Source: Clostridiales bacterium (GTDB lineage Bacteria > Bacillota_A > Clostridia > Oscillospirales > Oscillospiraceae). From it: a stretch of 9,782 nucleotides of DNA. The translations under genes were made by a program, and so were the position numbers. Each line of letters opens with the position of its first letter. Positions within the stretch are counted from its first letter, which is position 1. Under the pieces are notes generated by a model that worked only from the letters and a program-made list of their open reading frames with translations, was not told the DNA's origin and did no database searches. The DNA is taken from NCBI GenBank assembly GCA_022777455.1, contig JALFGI010000338.1, forward strand, positions 1 to 9,782. The letters run 5' to 3'. This document shows positions 1-6,795 of this stretch, piece by piece.

Positions 1-190
1 GGGCAGATACGGCAGCACCTCTTGGCTCTCCCTTTGGGAGAGCTGTCAGCCGAACAGGCTGACTGAGAGGGTACCGCAGTAAGATAACAGCACCCGAAAA
101 AACCATGCAGCCCTCTCAGGGACGCCCCTTACGGGGCAGCCAGCTCCCCCATAGGGGGAGCCAAGGGGGCGTCGGCTCCGGTACTCCAAA
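1..190 (+). repeat. Hairpin-rich intergenic repeat, copy 1 (MITE-like)
   Basis: This non-coding element recurs at 3715-3915 in the same orientation. Its core (21-165) is bounded by inverted ends: CTTGGCTCTCCC at 21-32 answers GGGGGAGCCAAG at 154-165. Each end is also a hairpin by itself (23-43 and 142-160). Between them lie CAGCC/GGCTG (47-61), CTGAGAGGG (63-71) paired with CCCTCTCAG (111-119), and GCCCC/GGGGC (124-137). Similarity to copy 2 runs beyond the core on both sides, so the left edge may be cut by the window. No transposase is visible. It lies just downstream of the minus-strand hydrolase. I recognise it only as a type common in Oscillospiraceae. Confidence 0.75.
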
Positions 191-208
191 TTACAATTTG
201 CCTGCTTG

Positions 209-2620
209 TTACATGAAACTCTTATTTTCTAATTTCAGGATGAATTTGATGACATTCAGGGCGCACCGCTGAGCTTCGGCCCGGGTTACGCCTTCGGGAT
301 CGGAAAGGGAGGACAGCAGTGTACGCTCCTTGATTTCGCCGGGCATCAGCACGTCCACTTGGGCGCGGATGCGGTAGGCATCGTTGCGGAGGTTGGGGAA
401 TTCCGGGGAAGCGCCCTCCTGCATCCACCAGTCGGTGATCACAAGGCCCTGGTAGCCCCACTCCTGCCGGAGAATTTCCGTCACCAGTTCATAGTGGTAG
501 TGGCTCCATACCCCGTTGACCAGGTTGTAGCTGGTCATCAGGCACCAGGGGTCTGCCTCCCGCACCGCAATCTGAAAGCCCTTCAGGTAAATTTCCCGCT
601 GTGCCCGCTGGGACACCCGGGAGTCACACCTGTGACGATTCAGCTCCTGGTTGTTGCAGGCGAAATGCTTGGGACAGGCGGACACCCCCTGGCTCTGGAT
701 GCCCCGGATCATGGCGGCGGCCATTTTTCCGGTGAGCAGAGGATCTTCCGAGTAGTATTCAAAATTCCGGCCGCACAGGGGGTCCCGGTGGATGTTCATG
801 CCCGGGCCCAGCAGCACCTGGGTGCCCTGGATTACCATTTCCCTGCCCAGCAGGGCATACAGCGCCTCCACCGCCTCCGGGTCAAAGGTGCTGGCCAGGC
901 AGGTGCCGCAGGGCAGCAGGGCGGAGGTTTTGCGGACTCGGATACCGGAAGGGCCGTCGGTGGTGATCACGGTGGGGATGCCCCGCTGCTTTAGCGCTTC
1001 GGTGACACCGCCCAGACTGCCCGCATTTCCGGCGGGGCCGGCGGGATCGTTCATCAGCCCGTAGCCGTGGGTGATGTCATCCAGTTCCTGATCCGTCAGC
1101 TGGGCGACGAATTCTTCCGGGGTACATTTTCCTTCCTTCAGGTCGGCAAAGGTAAACTCCGTTTCTCCCTTGGTCAGCATCTGGGGGAGGCTGTCCAGAA
1201 TCACCTGGCGAAGATCCCGGGTGGCAATGGGCACCTGCTCCAGGTCCAATACGCCTTCCCGGTTCACCATCCGGCAGAAGCCGTGCTCCGGGCGGACGGC
1301 GTTGATCTCATGGAGCACCTGTACCACCTCAGTCTCCTGCTTCACCAGGCACACCACGCCCTTCACATCCCGGATGCTGGTGCCGGCCTGGACGCAGTAG
1401 CTGCCCGGCTCCAGCACGAAGCAGTTGGGGTGGGTGGTGGCGCCGGTGTCGTCGAAGGAGGCAAGCGCCGAAAGGTCAATGTCAATGCTGACAGTTTCCT
1501 TCAGCCCCGGCTGAATCAGCCCGGTTTTCCGGAACCCGGCCAGCACCCGGCTGGGATTGCCCAGAGCGCCGCAGGGCAGGTCCACGTAGATCTGCACCAC
1601 TTCCCGGCCCGGCTTGTCACCGATGTTTTCCACCTGGGTGTTCACGGTGACCCGGTTGCCGCTGACGGCTGCCTGGCTGGAAAGGTGGAAGCGGGTGTAG
1701 CTCAGGCCAAAGCCGAAGGGATACAGCACCCGTTCCGGGGCAAAGGTTTCAAAATAACGGTAGCCCACATAGATATCCTCGGTGTAGGCGTTGAATTCCT
1801 GGCCGCCGAAGTTCTGACTGGAGGGATAGTCCTCGTAGCGGGCGGCAATGGTGTCCGTCAGCTTGCCGCAGGGATTCACGGCACCGGTGAGCACATCCGC
1901 CAGGGCCGCGCCGCTTTCCATGCCGCCCTGCCAGGCGTAGACAATGGCAGAGATTTTGTCACCGTAGTCCACCGTCCAGCCCATGTCGATGACGTTGCCG
2001 CAGTCCATCACCACGCACACCCGGTCAAAACATGCGGTAACCAGGTTCAGCATGGCCTTTTCCCGGTTCGTCAGATAGTAGCTTCCGGGCTTGAGCACAT
2101 TTTCTCTTGCCTCTCCCGCTGCCCGCCCGATGACCACCAAAGCCAGGCTACACCGCTGGGCAGCAGCTGCCACATCGGCATGCTTCAGGGGCATTTCGGG
2201 ATTGCTCATGGGCCAGTGGCCCCAGTAGCCCTCGTCGGGGACGTTTTTGGGCAGGCTGCACCAGGTCTCGTACTGGGAGGCCAGAATGCCGTCCACGTTG
2301 ACGCCCCGTTCCCGCAGTCCCTCCATGAGGTTTTTCCGGTAGGGGGCAACCACGTCGCCGCCGCTGCCGTAGCCCACGGTGAAATAGTCCACGGCGCTGC
2401 GGCCAAACACGGCCACCTGCTGGTTTGCCGCGATGGGAAGGGTTTGATTCTCGTTTTTCAGCAGAACAATGCCTTCGGCAGCCAGCAGCCGGGCCTTTTC
2501 CGCAATTTCGGGCACGGCCAGTTTTCCGGAGAGCTCCGTCCGGTTCAGCTCCTGTTCCAGACCGGTTTTGTCCATGTGGCGATGCACAAACCGCACCGCC
2601 TTGTTCCAGAGTCGATTCAT
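209..2620 (-). CDS. Circularly permuted glycoside hydrolase family 3 protein (beta-glucosidase-like)
   Basis: A hydrolase of 803 residues, expected to release non-reducing-end sugars from beta-glycosides in the cytoplasm; there is no signal peptide. The usual GH3 domain order is reversed. The alpha/beta-sandwich domain comes first (about 36-306, with GIVLLKN and a Glu-containing AGEARE at about 169-173, the likely acid/base region). An Fn3-like domain follows (about 312-420), and the TIM barrel is last (about 505-800). The barrel has DGPSG (555-559), a NIHRDP...GRNFEYYSEDP stretch (609-627), KHFACNNQE (from 651) and GLVITDWW with the nucleophile Asp730. Reversed order is known in rumen enzymes such as Butyrivibrio BglA. 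I chose the ATG at 2620, with AAAGGA 13 nt upstream. A GTG at 2692 has a well-spaced AAGGA but lies only about 8 nt past the predicted transcription start and would add an unconvincing 24-residue tail. Exact substrate unknown. Confidence 0.9.
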   Translation of the reverse strand: MNRLWNKAVRFVHRHMDKTGLEQELNRTELSGKLAVPEIAEKARLLAAEGIVLLKNENQTLPIAANQQVAVFGRSAVDYFTVGYGSGGDVVAPYRKNLMEGLRERGVNVDGILASQYETWCSLPKNVPDEGYWGHWPMSNPEMPLKHADVAAAAQRCSLALVVIGRAAGEARENVLKPGSYYLTNREKAMLNLVTACFDRVCVVMDCGNVIDMGWTVDYGDKISAIVYAWQGGMESGAALADVLTGAVNPCGKLTDTIAARYEDYPSSQNFGGQEFNAYTEDIYVGYRYFETFAPERVLYPFGFGLSYTRFHLSSQAAVSGNRVTVNTQVENIGDKPGREVVQIYVDLPCGALGNPSRVLAGFRKTGLIQPGLKETVSIDIDLSALASFDDTGATTHPNCFVLEPGSYCVQAGTSIRDVKGVVCLVKQETEVVQVLHEINAVRPEHGFCRMVNREGVLDLEQVPIATRDLRQVILDSLPQMLTKGETEFTFADLKEGKCTPEEFVAQLTDQELDDITHGYGLMNDPAGPAGNAGSLGGVTEALKQRGIPTVITTDGPSGIRVRKTSALLPCGTCLASTFDPEAVEALYALLGREMVIQGTQVLLGPGMNIHRDPLCGRNFEYYSEDPLLTGKMAAAMIRGIQSQGVSACPKHFACNNQELNRHRCDSRVSQRAQREIYLKGFQIAVREADPWCLMTSYNLVNGVWSHYHYELVTEILRQEWGYQGLVITDWWMQEGASPEFPNLRNDAYRIRAQVDVLMPGEIKERTLLSSLSDPEGVTRAEAQRCALNVIKFILKLENKSFM

Positions 2621-2706
2621 ATGGATACACCATTCCTTTCGGCGTTGATTTTGATTGGATGGGGAGTGTTGGGTAAACTGCAATACAGGCACACGGATTC
2701 CTTTTT

Positions 2707-2735
2707 ATTGTACTCTGAAAACCGATTCAGGTCAA
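2707..2735 (-). promoter_or_regulatory. Promoter of the GH3 gene
   Basis: On the minus strand TTGACC (2730-2735) and TACAAT (2707-2712) are separated by exactly 17 bp, each matching the sigma-A consensus at 5 of 6 positions. Transcription would start near 2700, giving a leader of about 80 nt to the ATG at 2620. The -35 box overlaps the TGA stop of the upstream radical SAM gene (2732-2734), so the hydrolase can be expressed independently. Confidence 0.7.
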
Positions 2736-3592
2736 TGGAAATCCGGGATAAATCCCGCGTCCGCCGCTTCGGCCTCCTGGGTGAAGCCCTCCAGGTCATT
2801 CAGGTACATCCAGCTGAGCACCGCGTCGTATTCCTCGTCGGTGATCCGCCGGTTGTAGGGGGCGGGCAAATTACCCATGGGGGTGTATTGGCGCATCAGA
2901 CTCACCAGCACCTCCCCGGAACGGAAGTGCTCGCCGATCCAGTCCAGGGCTTTCAGAGAGTTTTCCACCTGCCCCGGCAAAATCAGGTGGCGGATGACGG
3001 TGCCCCGGAGGAGCTTCTCTCCCTGCCACTGCGCGGGCCCTGTCTGACGCACCATCTCCCGGATGGCATCCGCTGCCCTGGGGAAATAATAGGGAGCGGA
3101 GGACAGCTGCATGGCCAGCCGGGGGTCGGTGTATTTCAGGTCGGGCAGGTAGATGTCCACCTTGCCCTCCAGCTGCCGCAGGGTTTCCACCCGCTCATAG
3201 CCGCCGCAGTTGTAAACCACCGGCACGGGAAGCTTTTTCTCCAGGGCGGGGAGAATGGTGGGAAGATACTGGGTGGGGGTCACCAGGTCGATGTTTTCCG
3301 CTCCCTGGGCAATGAGCTCCTCCATCATCTGCCGCAGCCCGGCGGCATCCACCGGTTTTCCCACCGGGCGGCTGCTGATGGCGGCGTTCTGGCAGTAGCG
3401 GCAGCGCAGGGTGCACCCGCCGAAGAAAATGGCCCCGCTGCCCCCGTTTCCTGCCAGGGCAGGCTCCTCCCATTTGTGGATCATGGTTTTCGCCACCAGG
3501 GCCTCCCCGGGGCAGCCACAGAAGCCCAGCTCCCCGGCGCTGCGGTTTACCCCGCACTCCCGGGGACAGAGCAGACAATGTTCGTAATTCAT
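2732..3592 (-). CDS. Radical SAM protein, PflX-like (pyruvate formate-lyase activase homologue)
   Basis: A 286-residue radical SAM enzyme of the type grouped with PflX (COG1313). It would cleave S-adenosylmethionine at a [4Fe-4S] cluster. The cluster motif is C60-x3-C64-x2-C67. An N-terminal cysteine set (C6, C9, C13, then C25 and C27) is typical of this subfamily and could hold another metal or cluster. Further family-like motifs are YNCGGYE (127-133), DIYLPDLKY (146-154) and SLMRQYTP (231-238). No glycyl-radical enzyme is nearby, so the partner or substrate is unknown. The ATG at 3592 has a weak GGA ribosome binding site 6 nt upstream. The gene has its own promoter at 3626-3654, and the 3' end abuts the promoter of the GH3 gene. 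Confidence 0.87.
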   Translation of the reverse strand: MNYEHCLLCPRECGVNRSAGELGFCGCPGEALVAKTMIHKWEEPALAGNGGSGAIFFGGCTLRCRYCQNAAISSRPVGKPVDAAGLRQMMEELIAQGAENIDLVTPTQYLPTILPALEKKLPVPVVYNCGGYERVETLRQLEGKVDIYLPDLKYTDPRLAMQLSSAPYYFPRAADAIREMVRQTGPAQWQGEKLLRGTVIRHLILPGQVENSLKALDWIGEHFRSGEVLVSLMRQYTPMGNLPAPYNRRITDEEYDAVLSWMYLNDLEGFTQEAEAADAGFIPDFH

Positions 3593-3625
3593 GGTTCATC
3601 CGTCTTTCAGGTTTGGAATGAAGCC

Positions 3626-3654
3626 ACTATACCAAAAAATCCGCCCCAAAGCAA
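3626..3654 (-). promoter_or_regulatory. Promoter of the radical SAM gene
   Basis: Reading the minus strand, TTGCTT (3649-3654) and TATAGT (3626-3631) are 17 bp apart. The -10 matches 5 of 6 and the -35 only 3 of 6. The predicted start near 3619 leaves a leader of about 27 nt. It lies back to back with the plus-strand promoter at 3663-3691. Confidence 0.5.
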
Positions 3655-3662
3655 GCTAGTAC

Positions 3663-3691
3663 TTTACGAAGTTGCCCTGCTGATGTATAAT
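3663..3691 (+). promoter_or_regulatory. Promoter of the GNAT-rlmD operon
   Basis: TTTACG (3663-3668) and a perfect TATAAT (3686-3691) are separated by 17 bp. Transcription would begin near 3698 and run through the whole hairpin-rich repeat copy 2 before reaching the acetyltransferase start, so the mRNA leader would be about 250 nt and highly structured. Confidence 0.55.
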
Positions 3692-3714
3692 GACCGATAT
3701 GCGTACAAGTTGGA

Positions 3715-3915
3715 TTTTACGGACAGATACGGCAGAACTCCTTGGCTCTCCCTTTGGAAGAGCTGTCAGACGAACAGGCTGACTGAGAGGGTACCGCAGG
3801 AAAGATCGCAACAGCTTTCAATCCAAACTGTGTTGCCCTCTCAGTCTGCCCCATAGGGGGCAGCCAGCTCTCCCAAAGGGAGAGCCAAGAGCGCTCCCGC
3901 GCCAGTGCGCCAAAC
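3715..3915 (+). repeat. Hairpin-rich intergenic repeat, copy 2 (MITE-like)
   Basis: The core (3741-3889) is homologous to 21-165. Inverted ends are CTTGGCTCTCCC at 3741-3752 and GGGAGAGCCAAG at 3878-3889. Internal pairs are ACTGAGAGGG (3782-3791) with CCCTCTCAGT (3836-3845), and CTGCCCC with GGGGCAG in 3845-3863. The sequence between 3792 and 3835 is not conserved with copy 1, whereas the stems are. Fainter similarity continues outward to about 3715 and 3915, where imperfect inverted ends can still be followed. It sits between a plus-strand promoter and the GNAT gene. No protein-coding signal is seen in it. Confidence 0.75.
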
Positions 3916-3951
3916 AACATTTTTCCGACACCCTATGAAGGAGACATGATT

Positions 3952-4419
3952 ATGACCATTCGTTTTGCCACAGAACAGGATATCCCCCAGATGATTGACC
4001 TTTTGCGCCAGGTGGGGGAGGTACACCATCAGATTCGTCCCGACCTGTTCCGTTCCGGGGCCCAGAAATATGACGAAGCAGCCTTGAAAAAGCTGCTTTC
4101 CGACGAAAAGCGGCCCATCATCGCCGGGGTGGCGGACGGCAAAATGGTGGGCTATGCCTTCTGCATTTTGCAGGAAACCAAGGATGATCCGGTGCTCTGC
4201 GACCGGAAAACGCTGTACATCGACGATCTGTGCGTGGACAAGGACGTCCGGGGCGGCGGTGTGGCCCGGGCCATCTACCGGGGCGTGCTGGACTATGCAC
4301 GGGAAATCCACTGCGATGCGGTGACACTGAATGTGTGGTGCGGCAACGACCGGGCCATGCGCTTCTATGAAAAATGCGGCCTCAAGCCTCAGAAAATCGG
4401 TATGGAGCTGATACTGTGA
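3952..4419 (+). CDS. GNAT-family N-acetyltransferase
   Basis: A 155-residue single-domain acetyltransferase, expected to move an acetyl group from acetyl-CoA to an amine in the cytosol; the substrate cannot be told. The acetyl-CoA-binding motif A lies at about 96-109 (VDKDVRGGGVARAIY, with the R-x-x-G-x-A signature). It is followed by the motif B region with NVWCGNDRAMRFYEKCGL (about 127-144). I chose the ATG at 3952 over the one at 3946, because the ribosome binding site AAGGAG (3938-3943) is 8 nt from the former and only 2 nt from the latter. It is the first gene of an operon, with 9 nt separating it from the rRNA methyltransferase gene. Its leader contains repeat copy 2. Confidence 0.88.
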   Translation: MTIRFATEQDIPQMIDLLRQVGEVHHQIRPDLFRSGAQKYDEAALKKLLSDEKRPIIAGVADGKMVGYAFCILQETKDDPVLCDRKTLYIDDLCVDKDVRGGGVARAIYRGVLDYAREIHCDAVTLNVWCGNDRAMRFYEKCGLKPQKIGMELIL

Positions 4420-4428
4420 GGAAACGAC

Positions 4429-5784
4429 ATGCTTGAAAAGAATCAGATCTACGAAACCACCGTCACGGATTACACCACCGAGGGCCAGGGAATTGCCCAC
4501 ATTGATGGCATCACCGTTTTTATCCCCAACGCCATCGTCGGTGAACGGGTGCGGGTACGGATTGAAAGCCTGCGGAAAACCTGGGCCGCCGGAAAAATCA
4601 CGGAGATTCTGGAAAAATCCCCCCATCGGGTGAGCCGGGAGTGCCCCGTGGCCAAGCTCTGCGGCGGCTGCGATTTCTGGCACATGGATTATACGGAAGA
4701 AACCCGGCTGAAAGCGGACCGGGTGAAAACCTGCCTGAACCGGATGGCAGGGGAGCAGCTGGAGGAAATTCCCATCCTGGCGGCCCCCACCTGCCACGGC
4801 TACCGGAACAAGGCCCAGTACCCCGTTTCCAGCAAAAAGGGCCGGGCCTACGCCGGCTTCTTCCGGGCGGGCACCCACGACGTGGTGGAAAACAGTCGCT
4901 GTCTGATTCTCCCCCGGGAAACGGATGCAGTCAAGGATACGGTTGTGGATTATGTAAATCAATACCACATTCCCGCTTATGACGAAATTGCCCACAAAGG
5001 GCTTCTGCGCCATATCTACGTCCGCCGGGGTGCGGTGTCCGGACAGATCCTGGTGTGCCTGGTGTGCAACGGCGAAAGAATCCCGCATGTACCGGAGTTG
5101 GTGGAGCGGCTGAAAAAAATCCCTGGCTTTACTACCCTGGTGCTCAGCGTGAACACCAAGAAGGGAAACGCCGTGCTGGGGGACAAATTTATCACCCTTT
5201 ACGGTCCCGGCTTTATTGAGGATACCCTGTGCGGCCTGAATTTCCGGCTGTCTCCCCGGTCCTTCTACCAGGTGAACCACCACCAGGCCCAGCGGCTCTA
5301 CCAGGCTGCCATTGACCAGGCGGCCATTACCAAGGAGGATTTGGTGCTTGACCTGTACTGCGGCGTGGGCACCATCACCCTGGCCATGGCCGCCTCTGCC
5401 GGGAAGGTCATCGGTGTGGAGGTAGTGGAGCAGGCGGTGGAGGATGCCCGGGACAACGCCAAACGCAACGGCATCGAAAACGCGGAATTCTTCTGCGGCG
5501 ACGCGGGCCAGGCTGCTCTCCGGCTGGAGCAGCAGGGCATCCGCCCGGATGTGATCACCGTGGACCCGCCCCGGAAGGGCCTGAATGCCGACACCATTGA
5601 AGCCATCACCCGCATGGCCCCCAAACGCCTGGTCTACGTCTCCTGTGACCCCGCCACATTGGCCCGGGACGTGGCCCTGCTGAAGCAGCGGGGCTTCACC
5701 CTGAAATCCGCCCAGGCGGCAGATTTGTTCCCAAGATGCGCCCATGTGGAGACCGTAGTATTGATGTCAAGAGTAAGTAAATAA
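4429..5784 (+). CDS. rlmD: 23S rRNA (uracil-C5)-methyltransferase, RlmD/RlmCD type
   Basis: A 451-residue SAM-dependent enzyme expected to make m5U in 23S rRNA (U1939 and possibly U747, as for Bacillus RlmCD). An N-terminal TRAM domain (about 4-62) would bind RNA. The [4Fe-4S] ligands are C72, C78, C81 and probably C158. The methyltransferase domain has DLYCGVGT (308-315) for SAM, DPPRKGL (379-385), the catalytic Cys406 in VSCDPATLARD, and Glu441 in HVET. The length is normal for the family. The ribosome binding site GAGGA (4418-4422) overlaps the stop codon of the GNAT gene, suggesting coupled translation. Firmicutes often carry two or three paralogues, so U1939 specificity is not certain. 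A terminator follows. Confidence 0.9.
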   Translation: MLEKNQIYETTVTDYTTEGQGIAHIDGITVFIPNAIVGERVRVRIESLRKTWAAGKITEILEKSPHRVSRECPVAKLCGGCDFWHMDYTEETRLKADRVKTCLNRMAGEQLEEIPILAAPTCHGYRNKAQYPVSSKKGRAYAGFFRAGTHDVVENSRCLILPRETDAVKDTVVDYVNQYHIPAYDEIAHKGLLRHIYVRRGAVSGQILVCLVCNGERIPHVPELVERLKKIPGFTTLVLSVNTKKGNAVLGDKFITLYGPGFIEDTLCGLNFRLSPRSFYQVNHHQAQRLYQAAIDQAAITKEDLVLDLYCGVGTITLAMAASAGKVIGVEVVEQAVEDARDNAKRNGIENAEFFCGDAGQAALRLEQQGIRPDVITVDPPRKGLNADTIEAITRMAPKRLVYVSCDPATLARDVALLKQRGFTLKSAQAADLFPRCAHVETVVLMSRVSK

Positions 5785-5805
5785 AGGGCGAAAATGCCCA
5801 GAAAC

Positions 5806-5862
5806 AAAGGGATTTCTACTCTCCAGGCAATCAAATGCCGAACGGTGGAAATCCCTTTTTTT
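5806..5862 (+). terminator. Intrinsic terminator after rlmD
   Basis: AAAGGGATTTC (5806-5816) pairs perfectly with GAAATCCCTTT (5848-5858), and the stem extends inward by about four pairs including G-U wobbles. A run of seven T (5856-5862) follows. A small inner hairpin GGCA/TGCC (5826-5839) sits in the loop. The reverse strand also has a T-rich trail, so it may stop transcription from both sides. A weaker GGGC/GCCC hairpin (5786-5799) precedes it. Confidence 0.85.
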
Positions 5863-5916
5863 GTTATCTTGGAAACAAATCAACTGCCCTGTTCGGTAAG
5901 GGTTGAGGATACAGTA

Positions 5917-6246
5917 TTACTGTTCCGCGTCTGTCTGTAGCATCACAAGTTGCTGCAGAACGGTGTCATAGCGGTAATTCTCATTCTTCCCATCTACGAT
6001 CACCTGAATTGTTTCTTCAATTATTTCGAGAGGTGCGACAAACCATTCCCTTGGATAGTGTTTGTTGCCCTGGTCATCGTAAACCTCAAATGAACAGTTT
6101 ACATCCTTGAAAAATGAGTGAATAGTGCTTTCCAAATTAGGAACATTTAAGTTGAAGCATCTTACCGCCAATTCCACATGAACATCGCTCATTGGGTATG
6201 TAGGTTCATTTTTTGCGTTTTTGATTCTGTCCGTTATGTCACCGCT
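5917..6246 (-). pseudogene. C-terminal remnant of a GIY-YIG (T5orf172-type) nuclease
   Basis: The longest ORF with a start codon is 91 codons (6192 to 5917), but family-like sequence continues upstream without a start. The segment SGDITDRIKNAKNEPTYPMS (up to 6246) resembles the region just after the catalytic core of GIY-YIG/T5orf172 proteins. After it come LESTIHSFF and REWFVAPLEIIEE, typical of their C-terminal part. The GIY and YIG strands and the catalytic Arg and Glu are missing. The reading frame is open to a TGA at 6340-6342, yet contains no ATG, GTG or TTG before the ATG at 6192, and that ATG has no ribosome binding site. I infer a truncated, non-functional gene. The family call rests on motif memory, so confidence is moderate. 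Confidence 0.62.
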
Positions 6247-6264
6247 ACGACAAGCAGAAAATAG

Positions 6265-6450
6265 AATTTCTCCTGGAATGCAGTTGGTTCTGTTTTGTCC
6301 GCAGACTGCTTTTCCAACGGATTTGCTGAAGAAATGAGTTCATACGAATTCCTGATTGAAAGAGAAAAGCTTTTCTGGAATGGATTGCGCGATACCCTGT
6401 TCGGAGAGCCTTACTGTTTTTTGACCACTTTTTCCAAAAAGCAACAGTGA
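6265..6450 (+). pseudogene. C-terminal fragment of an unrecognised protein
   Basis: This frame is open from just after a TAG at 6262 to a TGA at 6448-6450. The last 45 or so residues look protein-like (NGFAEEMSSYEFLIEREK, then LFWNGLRDTLFGEPYCF). The only ATG (6334) has no clear ribosome binding site. The fragment begins where the GIY-YIG remnant on the other strand ends, consistent with a recombination junction near 6250. I do not recognise the family. It is followed closely by two small plus-strand ORFs that may once have shared its operon. It could also be a chance open frame. Confidence 0.35.
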
Positions 6451-6475
6451 TAATCCCAGCCAAAGGGGTAAAGAT

Positions 6476-6529
6476 ATGACTGCGGAAGAAAAACCGCAAA
6501 AAAAGTCAAAAGGAGAGAATCGAAAATGA
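6476..6529 (+). CDS. 17-residue ORF of unknown function (possible leader peptide)
   Basis: The ORF encodes MTAEEKPQKKSKGENRK, very rich in Lys and Glu. Its ATG follows AAAGGGG (6462-6468) at a good 7-nt distance, and its TGA overlaps the ATG of the spore-protein fragment (ATGA, 6526-6529). The arrangement suggests translational coupling, either as a small upstream peptide or as the end of a decayed gene. No family is recognised. Confidence 0.35.
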   Translation: MTAEEKPQKKSKGENRK

Positions 6530-6627
6530 AGAGCAGCAACCAGATCAACGTTCCCCAGGCTCGGGATGCAATGGACAAGTTCAAGATGCAGGCGGCTTCC
6601 GACCTTGATGTTCCCGTTACCTATTGA
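6526..6627 (+). pseudogene. Truncated alpha/beta-type small acid-soluble spore protein
   Basis: Alpha/beta-type SASPs coat and protect spore DNA and are normally about 60-70 residues. This ORF has only 33. Its VPQARDAMDKFKMQAASDL stretch (residues 9-27) matches the first conserved SASP region (VPEAK...FK.E.A.EL.V in clostridial proteins), including the area recognised by the germination protease. The frame ends after VPVTY, roughly where family members continue with a YNGDLTSR-like segment. The second conserved region (GSVGGEMVKRM) is absent, and I see none of it downstream in any frame. A ribosome binding site AGGAG lies 10 nt upstream. The gene was probably cut by a rearrangement near 6620. 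Confidence 0.65.
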
Positions 6628-6742
6628 ATGTTGATGGAAATACACAAAAATATTTGATTTAACAGATGGTTTCCAAAATCCAGAGACATTCAAATATCGC
6701 ATCAATACTTATGGATAATCCTTAGTAGATTGATAAACAAGG

Positions 6743-6795
6743 AAATAATAACGCCAGAAGTTCTGAAAACAAGGAACTTCTGGCGTTATCTATTT
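6743..6795 (+). promoter_or_regulatory. Long perfect hairpin directly upstream of parB
   Basis: ATAACGCCAGAAGTTC (6748-6763) and GAACTTCTGGCGTTAT (6774-6789) form a 16-bp perfect stem with a 10-nt loop. Skipping one bulged C (6790), AAATA (6743-6747) and TATTT (6791-6795) add five more pairs. The base of the stem is 2 nt from the parB ribosome binding site (6797-6802). It could be a terminator for upstream transcription, an operator for ParB, a translational control element, or the scar of a small mobile element. The T-tract after the stem is imperfect, so a plain terminator is not obvious. Confidence 0.7.

Noticed and set aside
187..200. Short palindrome CAAATTACAATTTG just downstream of the GH3 stop
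   Set aside because: The arms are only six A/T-rich pairs with a 2-nt centre and no T-tract. This is too little to call a terminator or an operator.
1067..3856. Very long plus-strand open frame (929 codons) antisense to the GH3 and radical SAM genes
   Set aside because: It is a shadow of two well-supported minus-strand genes in GC-rich sequence. It crosses their promoters and a repeat, is full of His, Gly, Val and Ala without recognisable motifs, and has no ribosome binding site.
3717..3920. Small minus-strand open frame inside repeat copy 2
   Set aside because: It lies entirely in a hairpin-rich non-coding element, and its sequence follows the stems. Copy 1 does not conserve it as a protein.
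3841..5745. Long minus-strand open frame (634 codons) antisense to GNAT and rlmD
   Set aside because: Both sense genes have clear family motifs and ribosome binding sites. The antisense frame runs into the repeat element and shows no domain.
6649..6698. Inverted repeat ATATTTGA ... TCAAATAT between the spore-protein fragment and parB
   Set aside because: Eight A/T-rich pairs separated by more than 30 nt are expected by chance in this AT-rich stretch, and no function is suggested by position.
6340..6705. Minus-strand open frame of 121 codons across the mosaic region
   Set aside because: It is antisense to the spore-protein motif and to the other plus-strand fragment, has no ribosome binding site, and its hydrophobic run comes from reverse reading of Lys/Glu-rich codons.
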